A stretch of DNA of 13,770 bases, taken from contig CALGIB010000797.1 of assembly GCA_937915955.1 (NCBI GenBank), positions 1-13,770 of the forward strand, read 5' to 3'. The notes under the pieces were generated by a model, which was not told the origin of the DNA, searched no databases, and saw only the letters and a list, made by a program, of their open reading frames with translations. Both the position numbers and the translations under genes were made by a program. Shown here piece by piece: positions 6,512 through 12,911 of the stretch; position 1 is the first letter of the stretch, and every line of letters begins with the position of its first letter. This DNA is from an uncultured Pseudomonadota bacterium (lineage in GTDB: Bacteria; Myxococcota_A; UBA796; CAJQPC01).

Positions 6512-7689
6512 TCCTCCTGCTCGCGCTGTCGGCCTGCGCCCGACCGGAGTGCTCTCAGCCCGCCTACGACCGGGCCGAGTGCCGGGTCCAGGCGGAGTCC
6601 GCGCTGGCTCGACTGGTCACGAGCTCGGGCGTCGATCTGCGCTTCCAGGAGCCGGGCGCGGAGTCCGTCGAGGGCTGGTCGGCCAAGGGCCTCATCCGCC
6701 AGGCCGAGGACGGCGAGCTCTCGGCCCGGGTCAACACCCTGGGCGACTTCGCCCTGAGTCTTGATGGTGAACCAGGTGAGATCGTTGAACTTATTGTTGA
6801 CAATGTGCACCCCGATGCGCCCCCTCTCCTGGGCGAGGTCAGCGCCTCGGGCCTGCGTCGGGAGCTCTCGCTGACCCTGGGCACCGAGCCTCTGCTCATC
6901 GAGGGCGGCCTGCCCGAGGCGGCCTGCGACGGCAGCTTCCGCCTGGTCGCGGGCGGCGACATCCAGACCAACCCGCTGCAGTTCAAGCGCATCGTCGAGG
7001 ACCTTCAGTTCGAGGTGGAGGCGGGTGACGAGGCGGGCCAGCCGCTGCTCGGAATGCTCGTGCTGGGCGACATCAGCGAGCACTCCCTGGCCGCCGAGTT
7101 CGAGCAGGTCCTGGAGATCCTCCAGCAATCTCCAGTGCCTGCGGTCGTCATCCCCGGCAACCACGACATCTATGACAGCCAGGACGCCATCTTCAACCGC
7201 AACTTCGGTCCGGGCAACGTCGCCTTCGACGTGTGCGAGAGCCGCCTGGTCCTGCTGGACTCCGGCAACGGTCACATCGCGGACTCGGTGCAGGGACGGC
7301 TGCCCGAGCTGATCGGTCAGGGCTCGGGCCAGCTGCTGGCGGGCTTCCACCACCCGCTCTACCCGGGGCAGCGCGGGGCGGGCTGGACGAGCGAGGACCA
7401 AAGCGAGCTGGTGCTCGCGGAGCTCGCGGCCAGTCAGGTGGATCTGGTGCTCGCGGGCCACCTGCACATGCGCCTGGAGCCGGCCTGGTCACCGGTCCCC
7501 GAGGTCATCGTCGGCACGCTCGGCGCGAACCAGGGCGCGGGCTCGCCCGACTACGGCGTGCTGCGGGTGGTGCTGGACGGATCGGGTGAGGGCGGCCCCG
7601 ACTGGTGCTTCGTGCCCAGCCTGGCTCCCGGCCTGGAGGCTTCTCCCCGAAGTGACGCGGAGCCGGTGATCTGCTCGGGGCTGCGATAG
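6508..7689 (+). CDS. lipoprotein metallophosphoesterase (calcineurin-like)
   Basis: The 393-residue product begins with a very short lipoprotein signal, LSAC at residues 7-10, so Cys10 is the likely lipidated residue. Residues 20-140 form a beta-rich N-terminal domain. The phosphoesterase core carries the family motifs in order: GGDIQ (Asp151, with Gln153 where many members have His), GD at 187-188, GNHD at 217-220, FHHP with His281/His282, and GHLH at 317-320. This is a dinuclear-metal phosphoesterase fold; the substrate is unknown. ATG 6508 overlaps the previous stop as ATGA and has a strong GGAGG at 6498. Residues 84-99 are encoded almost wholly by A/T-ending codons, in sharp contrast to the rest of the gene. 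A periplasmic or outer-membrane location is inferred from the signal. Confidence 0.93.
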   Translation: MILLLALSACARPECSQPAYDRAECRVQAESALARLVTSSGVDLRFQEPGAESVEGWSAKGLIRQAEDGELSARVNTLGDFALSLDGEPGEIVELIVDNVHPDAPPLLGEVSASGLRRELSLTLGTEPLLIEGGLPEAACDGSFRLVAGGDIQTNPLQFKRIVEDLQFEVEAGDEAGQPLLGMLVLGDISEHSLAAEFEQVLEILQQSPVPAVVIPGNHDIYDSQDAIFNRNFGPGNVAFDVCESRLVLLDSGNGHIADSVQGRLPELIGQGSGQLLAGFHHPLYPGQRGAGWTSEDQSELVLAELAASQVDLVLAGHLHMRLEPAWSPVPEVIVGTLGANQGAGSPDYGVLRVVLDGSGEGGPDWCFVPSLAPGLEASPRSDAEPVICSGLR

Positions 7690-7697
7690 ACCGGCAG

Positions 7698-8591
7698 ATG
7701 CTGTCCAAGCTCCAGGCCACCGGGGCCCAGGTCACGCCGGACGCTCCGCTCCGTCGGCGGGCCTTCTGGCGGGTCGGAGGGCCAGCTGAGTTCCTTGTTG
7801 AAGTGAACGATCTCAGTCAGTTGAGGTCTGTGATGGCGCTCGGACCGGTCACGGTGCTGGGTCGCGGCAGCAACGCGCTGATCCACGACGACGGCATCCC
7901 CGGGGTCTGCCTCGTGCTCAAGGGCGAGCTCGCAGGCGCCAGGATCGACGGGACCCGGGTCCAGGCAGGCGGCGGCTTGTACCTGAACGTGCTGCTGAGG
8001 CGGCTCGACGAGGCCGGCCTGGCCGGGGCCGAGGCCTTCGCGGGCGTGCCGGGCACGGTCGGCGGGGCCGTCGTGATGAACGCCGGCACCAGCCTCGGCG
8101 AGGCCAAGGACCTCATCGAGGCGATCACGGTGGTCCTCCCGGGTGGTGAAGTGGCCGAGATCGCCGGAGAAGACTGCGGCTTCGCGTACCGTCACAGCGG
8201 CCTTCCGCCGGGCGTGGTGGTGGCCTTCGCGGGGCTGGCGCTGAGCGACGACGACGGCTCACGTGCGGCCATTCGCCGGGCCTTCCTCGAGCGCAGGAAG
8301 CTGTCGCAGCCGCTGTCGCAGCCGAGCTGCGGATCCACGTTCACGAACCCTCCCGGTGACTTCGCGGCGCGGCTGATCCAGGAGGCCGGCCTGAAGGGGT
8401 TCACGATCGGCGGCGCGCAGATCAGCGACAAGCACGCGAACTTCTTCGTGAACCTGGGCGATGCCTCCGCCGAGGACATCCGTCGGCTCATCGTCCATGC
8501 GCGCCGGACGGTGCTGGAGCGCTTCGGCGTGCGACTGACCCCCGAGGTCAAGCTCCTGGGCCCCTGGCCCGAGGACGCGCTCGAGCCCTGA
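7698..8591 (+). CDS. murB: UDP-N-acetylenolpyruvoylglucosamine reductase MurB
   Basis: MurB reduces UDP-GlcNAc-enolpyruvate to UDP-MurNAc with NADPH and FAD in the cytoplasm, the second committed step of peptidoglycan synthesis. The 297-residue length fits. FAD-binding motifs are RVGGPA (25-30), LGRGSN (54-59) and GVPGTVGGAVVMNAG (116-130). Predicted catalytic residues are Arg165 in YRHS, the proton-donating Ser213 in PSCGSTF, and Glu283 in TPEVK. The short form with YRHS and SCGS resembles the type II enzymes of Gram-positives more than the longer E. coli type. It lies 8 bases after the phosphoesterase gene and not beside murC or ftsQ, where it often sits. A perfect 12-base tandem repeat (8301-8324) encodes LSQPLSQP just before the active-site Ser. 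The TGA stop lies directly against the stop of the convergent sulfotransferase gene. Confidence 0.98.
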   Translation: MLSKLQATGAQVTPDAPLRRRAFWRVGGPAEFLVEVNDLSQLRSVMALGPVTVLGRGSNALIHDDGIPGVCLVLKGELAGARIDGTRVQAGGGLYLNVLLRRLDEAGLAGAEAFAGVPGTVGGAVVMNAGTSLGEAKDLIEAITVVLPGGEVAEIAGEDCGFAYRHSGLPPGVVVAFAGLALSDDDGSRAAIRRAFLERRKLSQPLSQPSCGSTFTNPPGDFAARLIQEAGLKGFTIGGAQISDKHANFFVNLGDASAEDIRRLIVHARRTVLERFGVRLTPEVKLLGPWPEDALEP

Positions 8592-8594
8592 TCA
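8589..8594. other. shared palindrome carrying two convergent stop codons
   Basis: TGATCA reads as the murB TGA on the plus strand (8589-8591) and as the sulfotransferase TGA on the minus strand (8592-8594). There is no base between the genes and therefore no room for an intergenic terminator. Confidence 0.9.
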
Positions 8595-9692
8595 GTCGGG
8601 CAGGCCGTCTTCCGGCGGCTCGTCGCTGCCGTAGGGCCGGTCGGCATACCGGGAGAAGGCCCCGCCGTCTCCGCGCAGGATGAGGTCACAGTAGAACCGC
8701 AGCTTCTTGAGCAGCCTTCCGAGCAGGTTGTGGTGCACGTCCTTGCGCAGCATCACCAGCGCCCGGCGCTGCAGCTTGTAGCGGTCCCAGCGGTCCTTGG
8801 CGGCCTGCTCGCTGGCCTTCATCTGCGCCTTGGGCACGTCGACACGCTCCAGCGGCTCCAGGAGCGTGGCTGGGTCGTAGCCCAGGGTGCGCACGTCGTC
8901 GGGGTCCAGGCTGTCCAGCATGTGCTCGAGCAGCGCGCGCTTGGCGGGGTCGACGGCGACATGGCTGGCCCACTTCTCGAGGCTGGAGGTCACGGGCTTG
9001 TTGTGTCGGCCGACGCCGATGGGGTCGCCCAGGCCTCCCTGCACCGATGGGGCCGCCTCGCCGTAGTTCACGGTCTCGGGCTCGTGGGGGATGCCGATGT
9101 GCTCGTAGATCCGCTTGAGCTGGGCCCCGGGGTCCTGGACGATGTCCTCGTACTTGACGTGCACAAAGGGCACCTTGGCCTCGCGGAGGAAGCGGGCCTG
9201 GGCCGGCACGTAGCGCCCGAGGATGGGGTTGAAGTCGTAGGCGGCCTCGTAGTCTCCGTCGTAGAAACTCTGCGCGAAGCTGTCCCAGACGGAGCAGGGG
9301 TTGCGCGTGAGCAGCACGAAGTGCGCGTGCGGGTAGAGCCGCTCGATGAACGGCAGGATCAGGGCGTAGGCCGGGGTCTTGTCCAGGAAGTAGGGCTTGG
9401 GCTGGGCCGAGAGGATGCCCGCGTACATCGTGTCGGTGTAGGCGCGCAGGGCCTCGAGGTAGCCCTCCTCGCCGCCGGGGAGGTCGGCGACGAGCTCGTG
9501 CAGAGCCTGACTGGCCTGGATCTGGTCGTAGCTGGCCCGGTCGACGTTGTCGTAGAAGCCCAGGTGCGCGATGGGCGTGAGCAGGTGGGGCTCGGGTCGG
9601 CTGTGGATCTGGCTGTGGCTGCTGAGCATGCGCATCAGCAGCGTCGATCCGGAGCGCGGCGGTCCGAGGACGAAGATCACGTTCTCTTGCAT
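8592..9692 (-). CDS. PAPS-dependent sulfotransferase family protein
   Basis: The 366-residue protein shows the sulfotransferase P-loop-like fold. The 5'-phosphosulfate-binding loop is GPPRSGSTLL (10-19), Pro-Glu-Pro lies at 33-35, and FLDKTP at 102-107 is typical of this family. The 3'-phosphate-binding motif is LTRNPCSVWDSF (128-139), where Arg130 and Ser134 would contact PAPS. Such enzymes transfer sulfate from PAPS to hydroxyl or amine groups of glycans, lipids or small molecules; the acceptor is unknown. The C-terminal region from about 295 to 345 is strongly basic and may be a membrane- or acceptor-binding extension. The ATG has no clear ribosome binding site and follows the GTPase gene by 28 bases, so the link to the metal-related genes upstream may only be co-transcription. 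The stop abuts that of murB. Confidence 0.93.
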   Translation of the reverse strand: MQENVIFVLGPPRSGSTLLMRMLSSHSQIHSRPEPHLLTPIAHLGFYDNVDRASYDQIQASQALHELVADLPGGEEGYLEALRAYTDTMYAGILSAQPKPYFLDKTPAYALILPFIERLYPHAHFVLLTRNPCSVWDSFAQSFYDGDYEAAYDFNPILGRYVPAQARFLREAKVPFVHVKYEDIVQDPGAQLKRIYEHIGIPHEPETVNYGEAAPSVQGGLGDPIGVGRHNKPVTSSLEKWASHVAVDPAKRALLEHMLDSLDPDDVRTLGYDPATLLEPLERVDVPKAQMKASEQAAKDRWDRYKLQRRALVMLRKDVHHNLLGRLLKKLRFYCDLILRGDGGAFSRYADRPYGSDEPPEDGLPD

Positions 9693-9720
9693 GGCGCCGG
9701 TCTAACCCCCGCCCTCGGAG

Positions 9721-10629
9721 TCAGCGATGTCGGTGCGGGGGCACGCCGGCTTCCCGAACGATGACGACCACCTGGCCGACCAGCGTCCGGTCCCTGGGGT
9801 TCTCGGTCGGGACCAACTCCAGGCGTCGTCCGACCCCCTGGACCAGCCGCAGTCCCGTCGAGGTCAGCACGAAGCCCTTGGTCCGCAGGGCGCGGTGAGC
9901 CGTCAGGGTCTCGCGCAGGTGCTCCTCGGTGCAGCCCGCCCCGAAGTGGAGCACCCGCGAGCTGAACTGCTCGTGGCTATGGGGAGCGGGCGAGGCGCCC
10001 TGGCCTCGTCGCCGCGCGCGCAGGCCCTCGGGGTCCGGAGGGAAGAGCAGGTCCAGGCTGACCTGGCCCTGGACGCAGGGGATCACCGGGGTGCCCGGCG
10101 AGAGGTCCTGGAGCTGCGCGCGCAGGCTCGGCAGCGCCTCCTCGGGCACCAGGTCCAGCTTGTTGAGCACCAACAGGTCCGCCGCGCCGACCTGATTCTC
10201 GAAGGTGCCCTGAAGGTCGCGGCCCTCGGCCAGCTGCTCGGCGTCCACCACGACCACAGCCGCGTCGTCCTCGACCCAGGCGTCGACGGGGGGCCGCCAG
10301 AAGGCCAACTGCGTCTCGAAGGGTAGAGCCACGCCGCTGGTCTCGACGACCACGCGGTCGGGCCGGACCTGCTGGTAGAGCAGCTCGAGCGTCTCGCTCA
10401 GCTCGTCCGAGAGCTTGCAGCATACGCAGCCGCCGGCCAGCTCGACGTAGCCCTGGCCGCCGTCGCCGAGCAGCGCCTCGTCGACGCCCAGCTCGCCGAA
10501 CTCGTTGCTGACGACCGCCATGCGCAGACCCTGGCTCTGGGCGTCCTCGAGCAGCCTGCGGACCAGCGTGGTCTTGCCGCTTCCCAGGAAGCCCGAGACG
10601 ACCAGGGCGGGGATGCGCCGCGGGGTCAC
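9721..10629 (-). CDS. COG0523/CobW-type metallochaperone GTPase
   Basis: This 302-residue G3E GTPase has Walker A GFLGSGKTT (13-21), a NEFG switch-I segment (42-45), the family's metal-binding CxCC motif in GGCVCC (66-71), ETSG (96-99) and the base-recognising NKLD (156-159). A CobW C-terminal domain begins near residue 222. A poor histidine linker (PHSHE, 216-220) and a C-terminal HRHR replace the long His-rich loop of some zinc members. The family delivers zinc, cobalt, iron or nickel to client enzymes using GTP. The start is GTG 10629, giving the usual short N-terminus before the P-loop, although no good Shine-Dalgarno is visible. It lies 10 bases after the glutaredoxin gene and is probably cotranscribed with bolA and grx, hinting at an iron or Fe-S client. 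The metal cannot be assigned from sequence. Confidence 0.93.
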   Translation of the reverse strand: MTPRRIPALVVSGFLGSGKTTLVRRLLEDAQSQGLRMAVVSNEFGELGVDEALLGDGGQGYVELAGGCVCCKLSDELSETLELLYQQVRPDRVVVETSGVALPFETQLAFWRPPVDAWVEDDAAVVVVDAEQLAEGRDLQGTFENQVGAADLLVLNKLDLVPEEALPSLRAQLQDLSPGTPVIPCVQGQVSLDLLFPPDPEGLRARRRGQGASPAPHSHEQFSSRVLHFGAGCTEEHLRETLTAHRALRTKGFVLTSTGLRLVQGVGRRLELVPTENPRDRTLVGQVVVIVREAGVPPHRHR

Positions 10630-10639
10630 GAGCGCTGGC

Positions 10640-10960
10640 TCAGGACTTCGGCGCCAGCTCGGCGGCCAGCTCGCCGTTCTGGAACATCTCCATCATGATG
10701 TCCGAGCCGCCCAGGAACTCGCCGTTGACGTAGAGCTGGGGGATGGTGGGCCACTGGGCGAAGTCCTTGATGCCCGTGCGGACCTCCATGTCGCTCAGCA
10801 CGTCGAAGGTCTCGAACTCGACGCCGGTCTGGGAGAGGATCTGGACCGCGCGAGCCGAGAAGCCACACTGCGGGAAGAACTTGTTGCCCTTCATGAACAG
10901 CATCACGCGGTGGGTGGTGACGAGGTCCTGGATGAAGTCCTGCACGTTTCGGTCGGACAT
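10640..10960 (-). CDS. grxD: monothiol CGFS glutaredoxin (Grx4/GrxD type)
   Basis: The 106-residue protein is a class II monothiol glutaredoxin. It has Lys24, the active site C32-G-F-S35, the WPTIPQ cis-Pro segment (70-75) and GGSD (84-87), which together bind glutathione and a bridging [2Fe-2S] cluster in the homodimer or in a heterodimer with BolA. Its role is Fe-S cluster carriage and iron sensing in the cytoplasm, not general disulfide reduction. The stretch before the active site reads NKFFPQ where E. coli has a different insert. An AGGAG (10966-10970) five bases before the ATG gives a strong start. The gene lies 16 bases after bolA, its known functional partner, on the same strand. The symbol follows the E. 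coli orthologue. Confidence 0.97.
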   Translation of the reverse strand: MSDRNVQDFIQDLVTTHRVMLFMKGNKFFPQCGFSARAVQILSQTGVEFETFDVLSDMEVRTGIKDFAQWPTIPQLYVNGEFLGGSDIMMEMFQNGELAAELAPKS

Positions 10961-10965
10961 GGTGT

Positions 10966-10970
10966 CTCCT
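10966..10970 (-). promoter_or_regulatory. ribosome binding site of the glutaredoxin gene
   Basis: AGGAG on the minus strand, five bases before the ATG at 10960, lies in the short bolA-grx gap. Confidence 0.6.
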
Positions 10971-10976
10971 GCGGCC

Positions 10977-11225
10977 TCAGGGCCGTTCGGCCCACTGGGC
11001 CGGGGTATAGGTCTTGAGCGCGAGCGCGTGGATGTCGCCCGCCATGTGGTGTCCCAGGGCCTGGTAGACGAGCCGATGCTGCTTGATGCGCGACAGCCCC
11101 ACGAACTCCGCGCTGACGACCTCGGCGGCGAAGTGCTCGCGATCGTTGGCGTCGTTGTGGATGACCGCGGTGCAGTCGGCGAGCCTCGTCTCGATGAGCT
11201 CCCGCATCCGATCGGGGTCCATCAT
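10977..11225 (-). CDS. bolA: BolA family protein
   Basis: The 82-residue product is a small BolA domain. Seen are the acidic/His segment HNDANDREHF, the central GLSRIKQHRLVYQAL (43-57) and the hallmark GDIHALALKT (63-72). His66 of IHAL is the residue that, in BolA-glutaredoxin complexes, helps bind the shared [2Fe-2S] cluster. BolA partners with CGFS glutaredoxins in cluster trafficking and iron signalling, and the glutaredoxin gene follows 16 bases downstream. I prefer ATG 11225, nine bases after a GGAGG at 11239-11235. GTG 11231 and ATG 11222 are in-frame alternatives. The chosen start codon overlaps the start of the divergent acyltransferase gene within CATG, so promoter elements must lie in coding sequence. 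Confidence 0.93.
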   Translation of the reverse strand: MMDPDRMRELIETRLADCTAVIHNDANDREHFAAEVVSAEFVGLSRIKQHRLVYQALGHHMAGDIHALALKTYTPAQWAERP

Positions 11226-12042
11226 GTCCACTGACCTCCAGGCGCCTCTTAGCCGGCCCGACGGCGGGTTGTTGCGCGGGCTGGTGGATCACACGGCGCC
11301 GATGGGCGTGATGAACGTCGTCCTGGGCGTCTGCGCCGGCCTGGCGTCGGTGGCCTGTGCCAGCTTCTTCCTGGCATGTGCGGCGCCCACGCTGTTGATC
11401 CCCAGGGGCCGACGCGAGCGCTACAACGCCTGGACCAACGCGGGCGCCAGCTACGCCATCCTGCGCTACGCCTTCCTGGCGGAGCTCGATGTCCGAGGTC
11501 GCGAGAACGTGCCGCCCACGGGCCAGCCCTACCTGGTCGTCGCGAACCATCGGGCCTTCCCCGACGTCCTGACGCTGATCTGGGCGGCGGGGGCCGAGGG
11601 GATCAGCAAGCGTGAGGTGCTCTGGTTCCCGGCCATGGGTTGGCTGGGCTACCTCGGCGGCGCCGTCTTCTTCGACCGGCGCGACCCCGAGGCGCGCGCT
11701 CGTGCCAAGCGTGAGTCGCTGTTCCTGCTGCAGCAGGGCGTGCCGCTGCACGTCTACCCCGAGGGGCGGCGCTCGCCGGACGGGCGGCTGGGTCAGGACC
11801 TGCAGCTGGGCATGCTGCTCGCGGCGCACGAGGCGGGCATCCCGCTGCTGCCGGCGGCCATGTGGGGCACCGATCGCATCCTGCCCAACAGCATGGACGG
11901 CGTGCGGTTCCGCCAGCGGATCCGCTGCCACTTCGGCCGGCTCGTCCGCCCCGAGGACTTCGAGGACGGCCGAGACTTCGCGATGGCGGCCTGGAACCAG
12001 GTGGTCGAGCGGGTAGGGGCCTTCGAGCGCGAAGACCCCTGA
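11224..12042 (+). CDS. PlsC-type 1-acylglycerol-phosphate acyltransferase family protein
   Basis: The 272-residue protein belongs to the lysophospholipid acyltransferase fold. A hydrophobic helix (about 29-57) anchors it to the inner membrane. The catalytic motif is NHRAFPD (HX4D: His109 and Asp114), followed by VFFDRRD (148-154), the phosphate-binding YPEGRRSPDG (178-187, EGRRS in place of the usual EGTRS) and a PAAMWGT strand. Members transfer an acyl chain to lysophosphatidic acid or a related lipid; the exact acceptor is not visible. ATG 11224 has a weak GGGGT upstream. The next candidate, ATG 11302, would shorten the N-terminus by 26 residues and avoid the overlap with the divergent bolA start. 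The stop is seven bases from the convergent lipoprotein gene. Confidence 0.92.
   Translation: MSTDLQAPLSRPDGGLLRGLVDHTAPMGVMNVVLGVCAGLASVACASFFLACAAPTLLIPRGRRERYNAWTNAGASYAILRYAFLAELDVRGRENVPPTGQPYLVVANHRAFPDVLTLIWAAGAEGISKREVLWFPAMGWLGYLGGAVFFDRRDPEARARAKRESLFLLQQGVPLHVYPEGRRSPDGRLGQDLQLGMLLAAHEAGIPLLPAAMWGTDRILPNSMDGVRFRQRIRCHFGRLVRPEDFEDGRDFAMAAWNQVVERVGAFEREDP
11235..11239 (-). promoter_or_regulatory. Shine-Dalgarno sequence for bolA, inside the acyltransferase gene
   Basis: GGAGG on the minus strand ends nine bases before ATG 11225 and only three before GTG 11231, which favours the ATG. It lies within codons 4-6 of the divergent acyltransferase gene. Confidence 0.5.
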
Positions 12043-12049
12043 GCGCTCG

Positions 12050-12898
12050 CTACTCGGGCGCAGGCTCGGGGGCCGGAGCGGGGGCGCCGCCCACCTCGAA
12101 CATGTAGGCGCGGCGGGACTTCTCGCCCAGCAGAGCGTAGCGACCCGGGGCCACGGCCTCGGCCGGGATGTAGCGGGCTGTGCGGTCCGCGCCCGTGACG
12201 TCCACGAACTTGCTGGCGTCCACCTCGGCGGTCTTCAGCTCGAAGGCGCCGTCCTCGGCCATCTGGATGCCGATGTAGGACCACTCCTGGCCCAGGCTCC
12301 AGTGGGTGATGTCGTCGCGGCCGTCCTCGGGGGCGAACTTGACCTCGGGGCTCTTCAGCACGGGCGAGAAGGCCATGTCCCGGACGTTCTTCTCGCCCAG
12401 GAGCAGCAGGTGCGAGCCGGCGGAGAGCTGGGGCCAGCCGTCATCCTTGGGCGCGGTCTCGGGGTAGCGCACCGCCTGCTCGGTGTTCATGATCACGGCC
12501 TTGCCGATGTCCGAGTAGGTCTTCTGGGGCTGCAGCTCCCCGTCGACGAGCAGGTAGACGCCGCTGCCCTCGGGCGCGACCCAGGTCTTCAGGTCGTGGG
12601 CGATCGGCTCGCCGCCGGCCACCTTGGCTTCGCCCTCGATGAAGCGGGTGTCGTCCCCCAAGCTGAGGATGTACTCGTTGCCCGCGCAGCTGCCTTCGAT
12701 GTGGTAGGCGCCGCTGGCGTCCGAGGTCCCCTCCAGGGCCATGCAGGTGAGGTCGGTGGCCACGGGGGCCTTGGCGATGACGCGGAGGCCCGCGACCGGA
12801 GCTCCGGTCAGGCCGTCGGTGATCTTCCCGTCGATCGTGCCCTTGGTGCAGGCGGTCAGTGCGATCAGCGCGGTGCTGGCGATAAGAATGCGTACCAC
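12050..12898 (-). CDS. lipoprotein with carboxypeptidase-regulatory-like domain, unknown function
   Basis: The 282-residue product starts with a lipoprotein signal whose lipobox is LTAC (14-17), predicting a lipidated Cys17. Residues 20-100 look like a carboxypeptidase-regulatory-like or CNA-B-type beta sandwich (GKITDGLTGAPVAGLRV, then SDASGAYHIEG). The rest contains three similar strand motifs: SGVYLLVDGE (112-121), GSHLLLLGEK (161-170) and GRYALLGEK (252-260). The last two are followed by an Arg-containing stretch leading to Phe. The tail is a Pro/Ala/Glu repeat. It is probably anchored in the outer or inner membrane facing the periplasm; the function is unknown. GTG 12898 follows AGGAAGG closely and gives a clean signal peptide, so longer starts inside pyrF are unlikely. 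It lies 13 bases after the pyrF stop and is probably cotranscribed with it. Confidence 0.88.
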   Translation of the reverse strand: MVRILIASTALIALTACTKGTIDGKITDGLTGAPVAGLRVIAKAPVATDLTCMALEGTSDASGAYHIEGSCAGNEYILSLGDDTRFIEGEAKVAGGEPIAHDLKTWVAPEGSGVYLLVDGELQPQKTYSDIGKAVIMNTEQAVRYPETAPKDDGWPQLSAGSHLLLLGEKNVRDMAFSPVLKSPEVKFAPEDGRDDITHWSLGQEWSYIGIQMAEDGAFELKTAEVDASKFVDVTGADRTARYIPAEAVAPGRYALLGEKSRRAYMFEVGGAPAPAPEPAPE

Positions 12899-12902
12899 GG
12901 GG

Positions 12903-12909
12903 CCTTCCT
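12903..12909 (-). promoter_or_regulatory. ribosome binding site that decides the lipoprotein start
   Basis: AGGAAGG on the minus strand lies four bases before GTG 12898, directly after the pyrF stop at 12912-12914. It supports starting the lipoprotein here instead of at 13012 inside pyrF. Confidence 0.6.
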
Positions 12910-12911
12910 TT

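Noticed and set aside
6475..7467. A 330-codon minus-strand frame opposite the phosphoesterase gene
   Set aside because: Shadow frame; the plus strand has all metallophosphoesterase motifs in order.
6777..7815. AACGATCTCA shared, in opposite orientations, by the AT-rich patches in the phosphoesterase and murB genes
   Set aside because: Any 10-base match between two places in 13.8 kb is expected many times by chance, and flanking bases do not align well. No third clear copy was found.
8301..8324. Perfect 12-base tandem repeat in murB
   Set aside because: It encodes LSQPLSQP at a place where the family normally has a similar QPL..PS stretch, so it adds no length and is probably chance or local sequence drift.
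8730..9764. A 344-codon plus-strand frame opposite the sulfotransferase gene
   Set aside because: It is a repetitive Val/Leu/Gly/His-rich shadow product, while the minus strand carries both PAPS-binding motifs.
11083..11223. Longer acyltransferase start at 11083
   Set aside because: It would lie wholly within bolA on the other strand, and the extra sequence shows no family similarity. ATG 11224 is sufficient.
12021..12048. Small hairpin CTTCGAGCGCGAAG and palindrome GAGCGCTC near the end of the acyltransferase gene
   Set aside because: Short stems with no T-run on either strand. They do not make a convincing terminator, and the gap between the convergent genes is seven bases.
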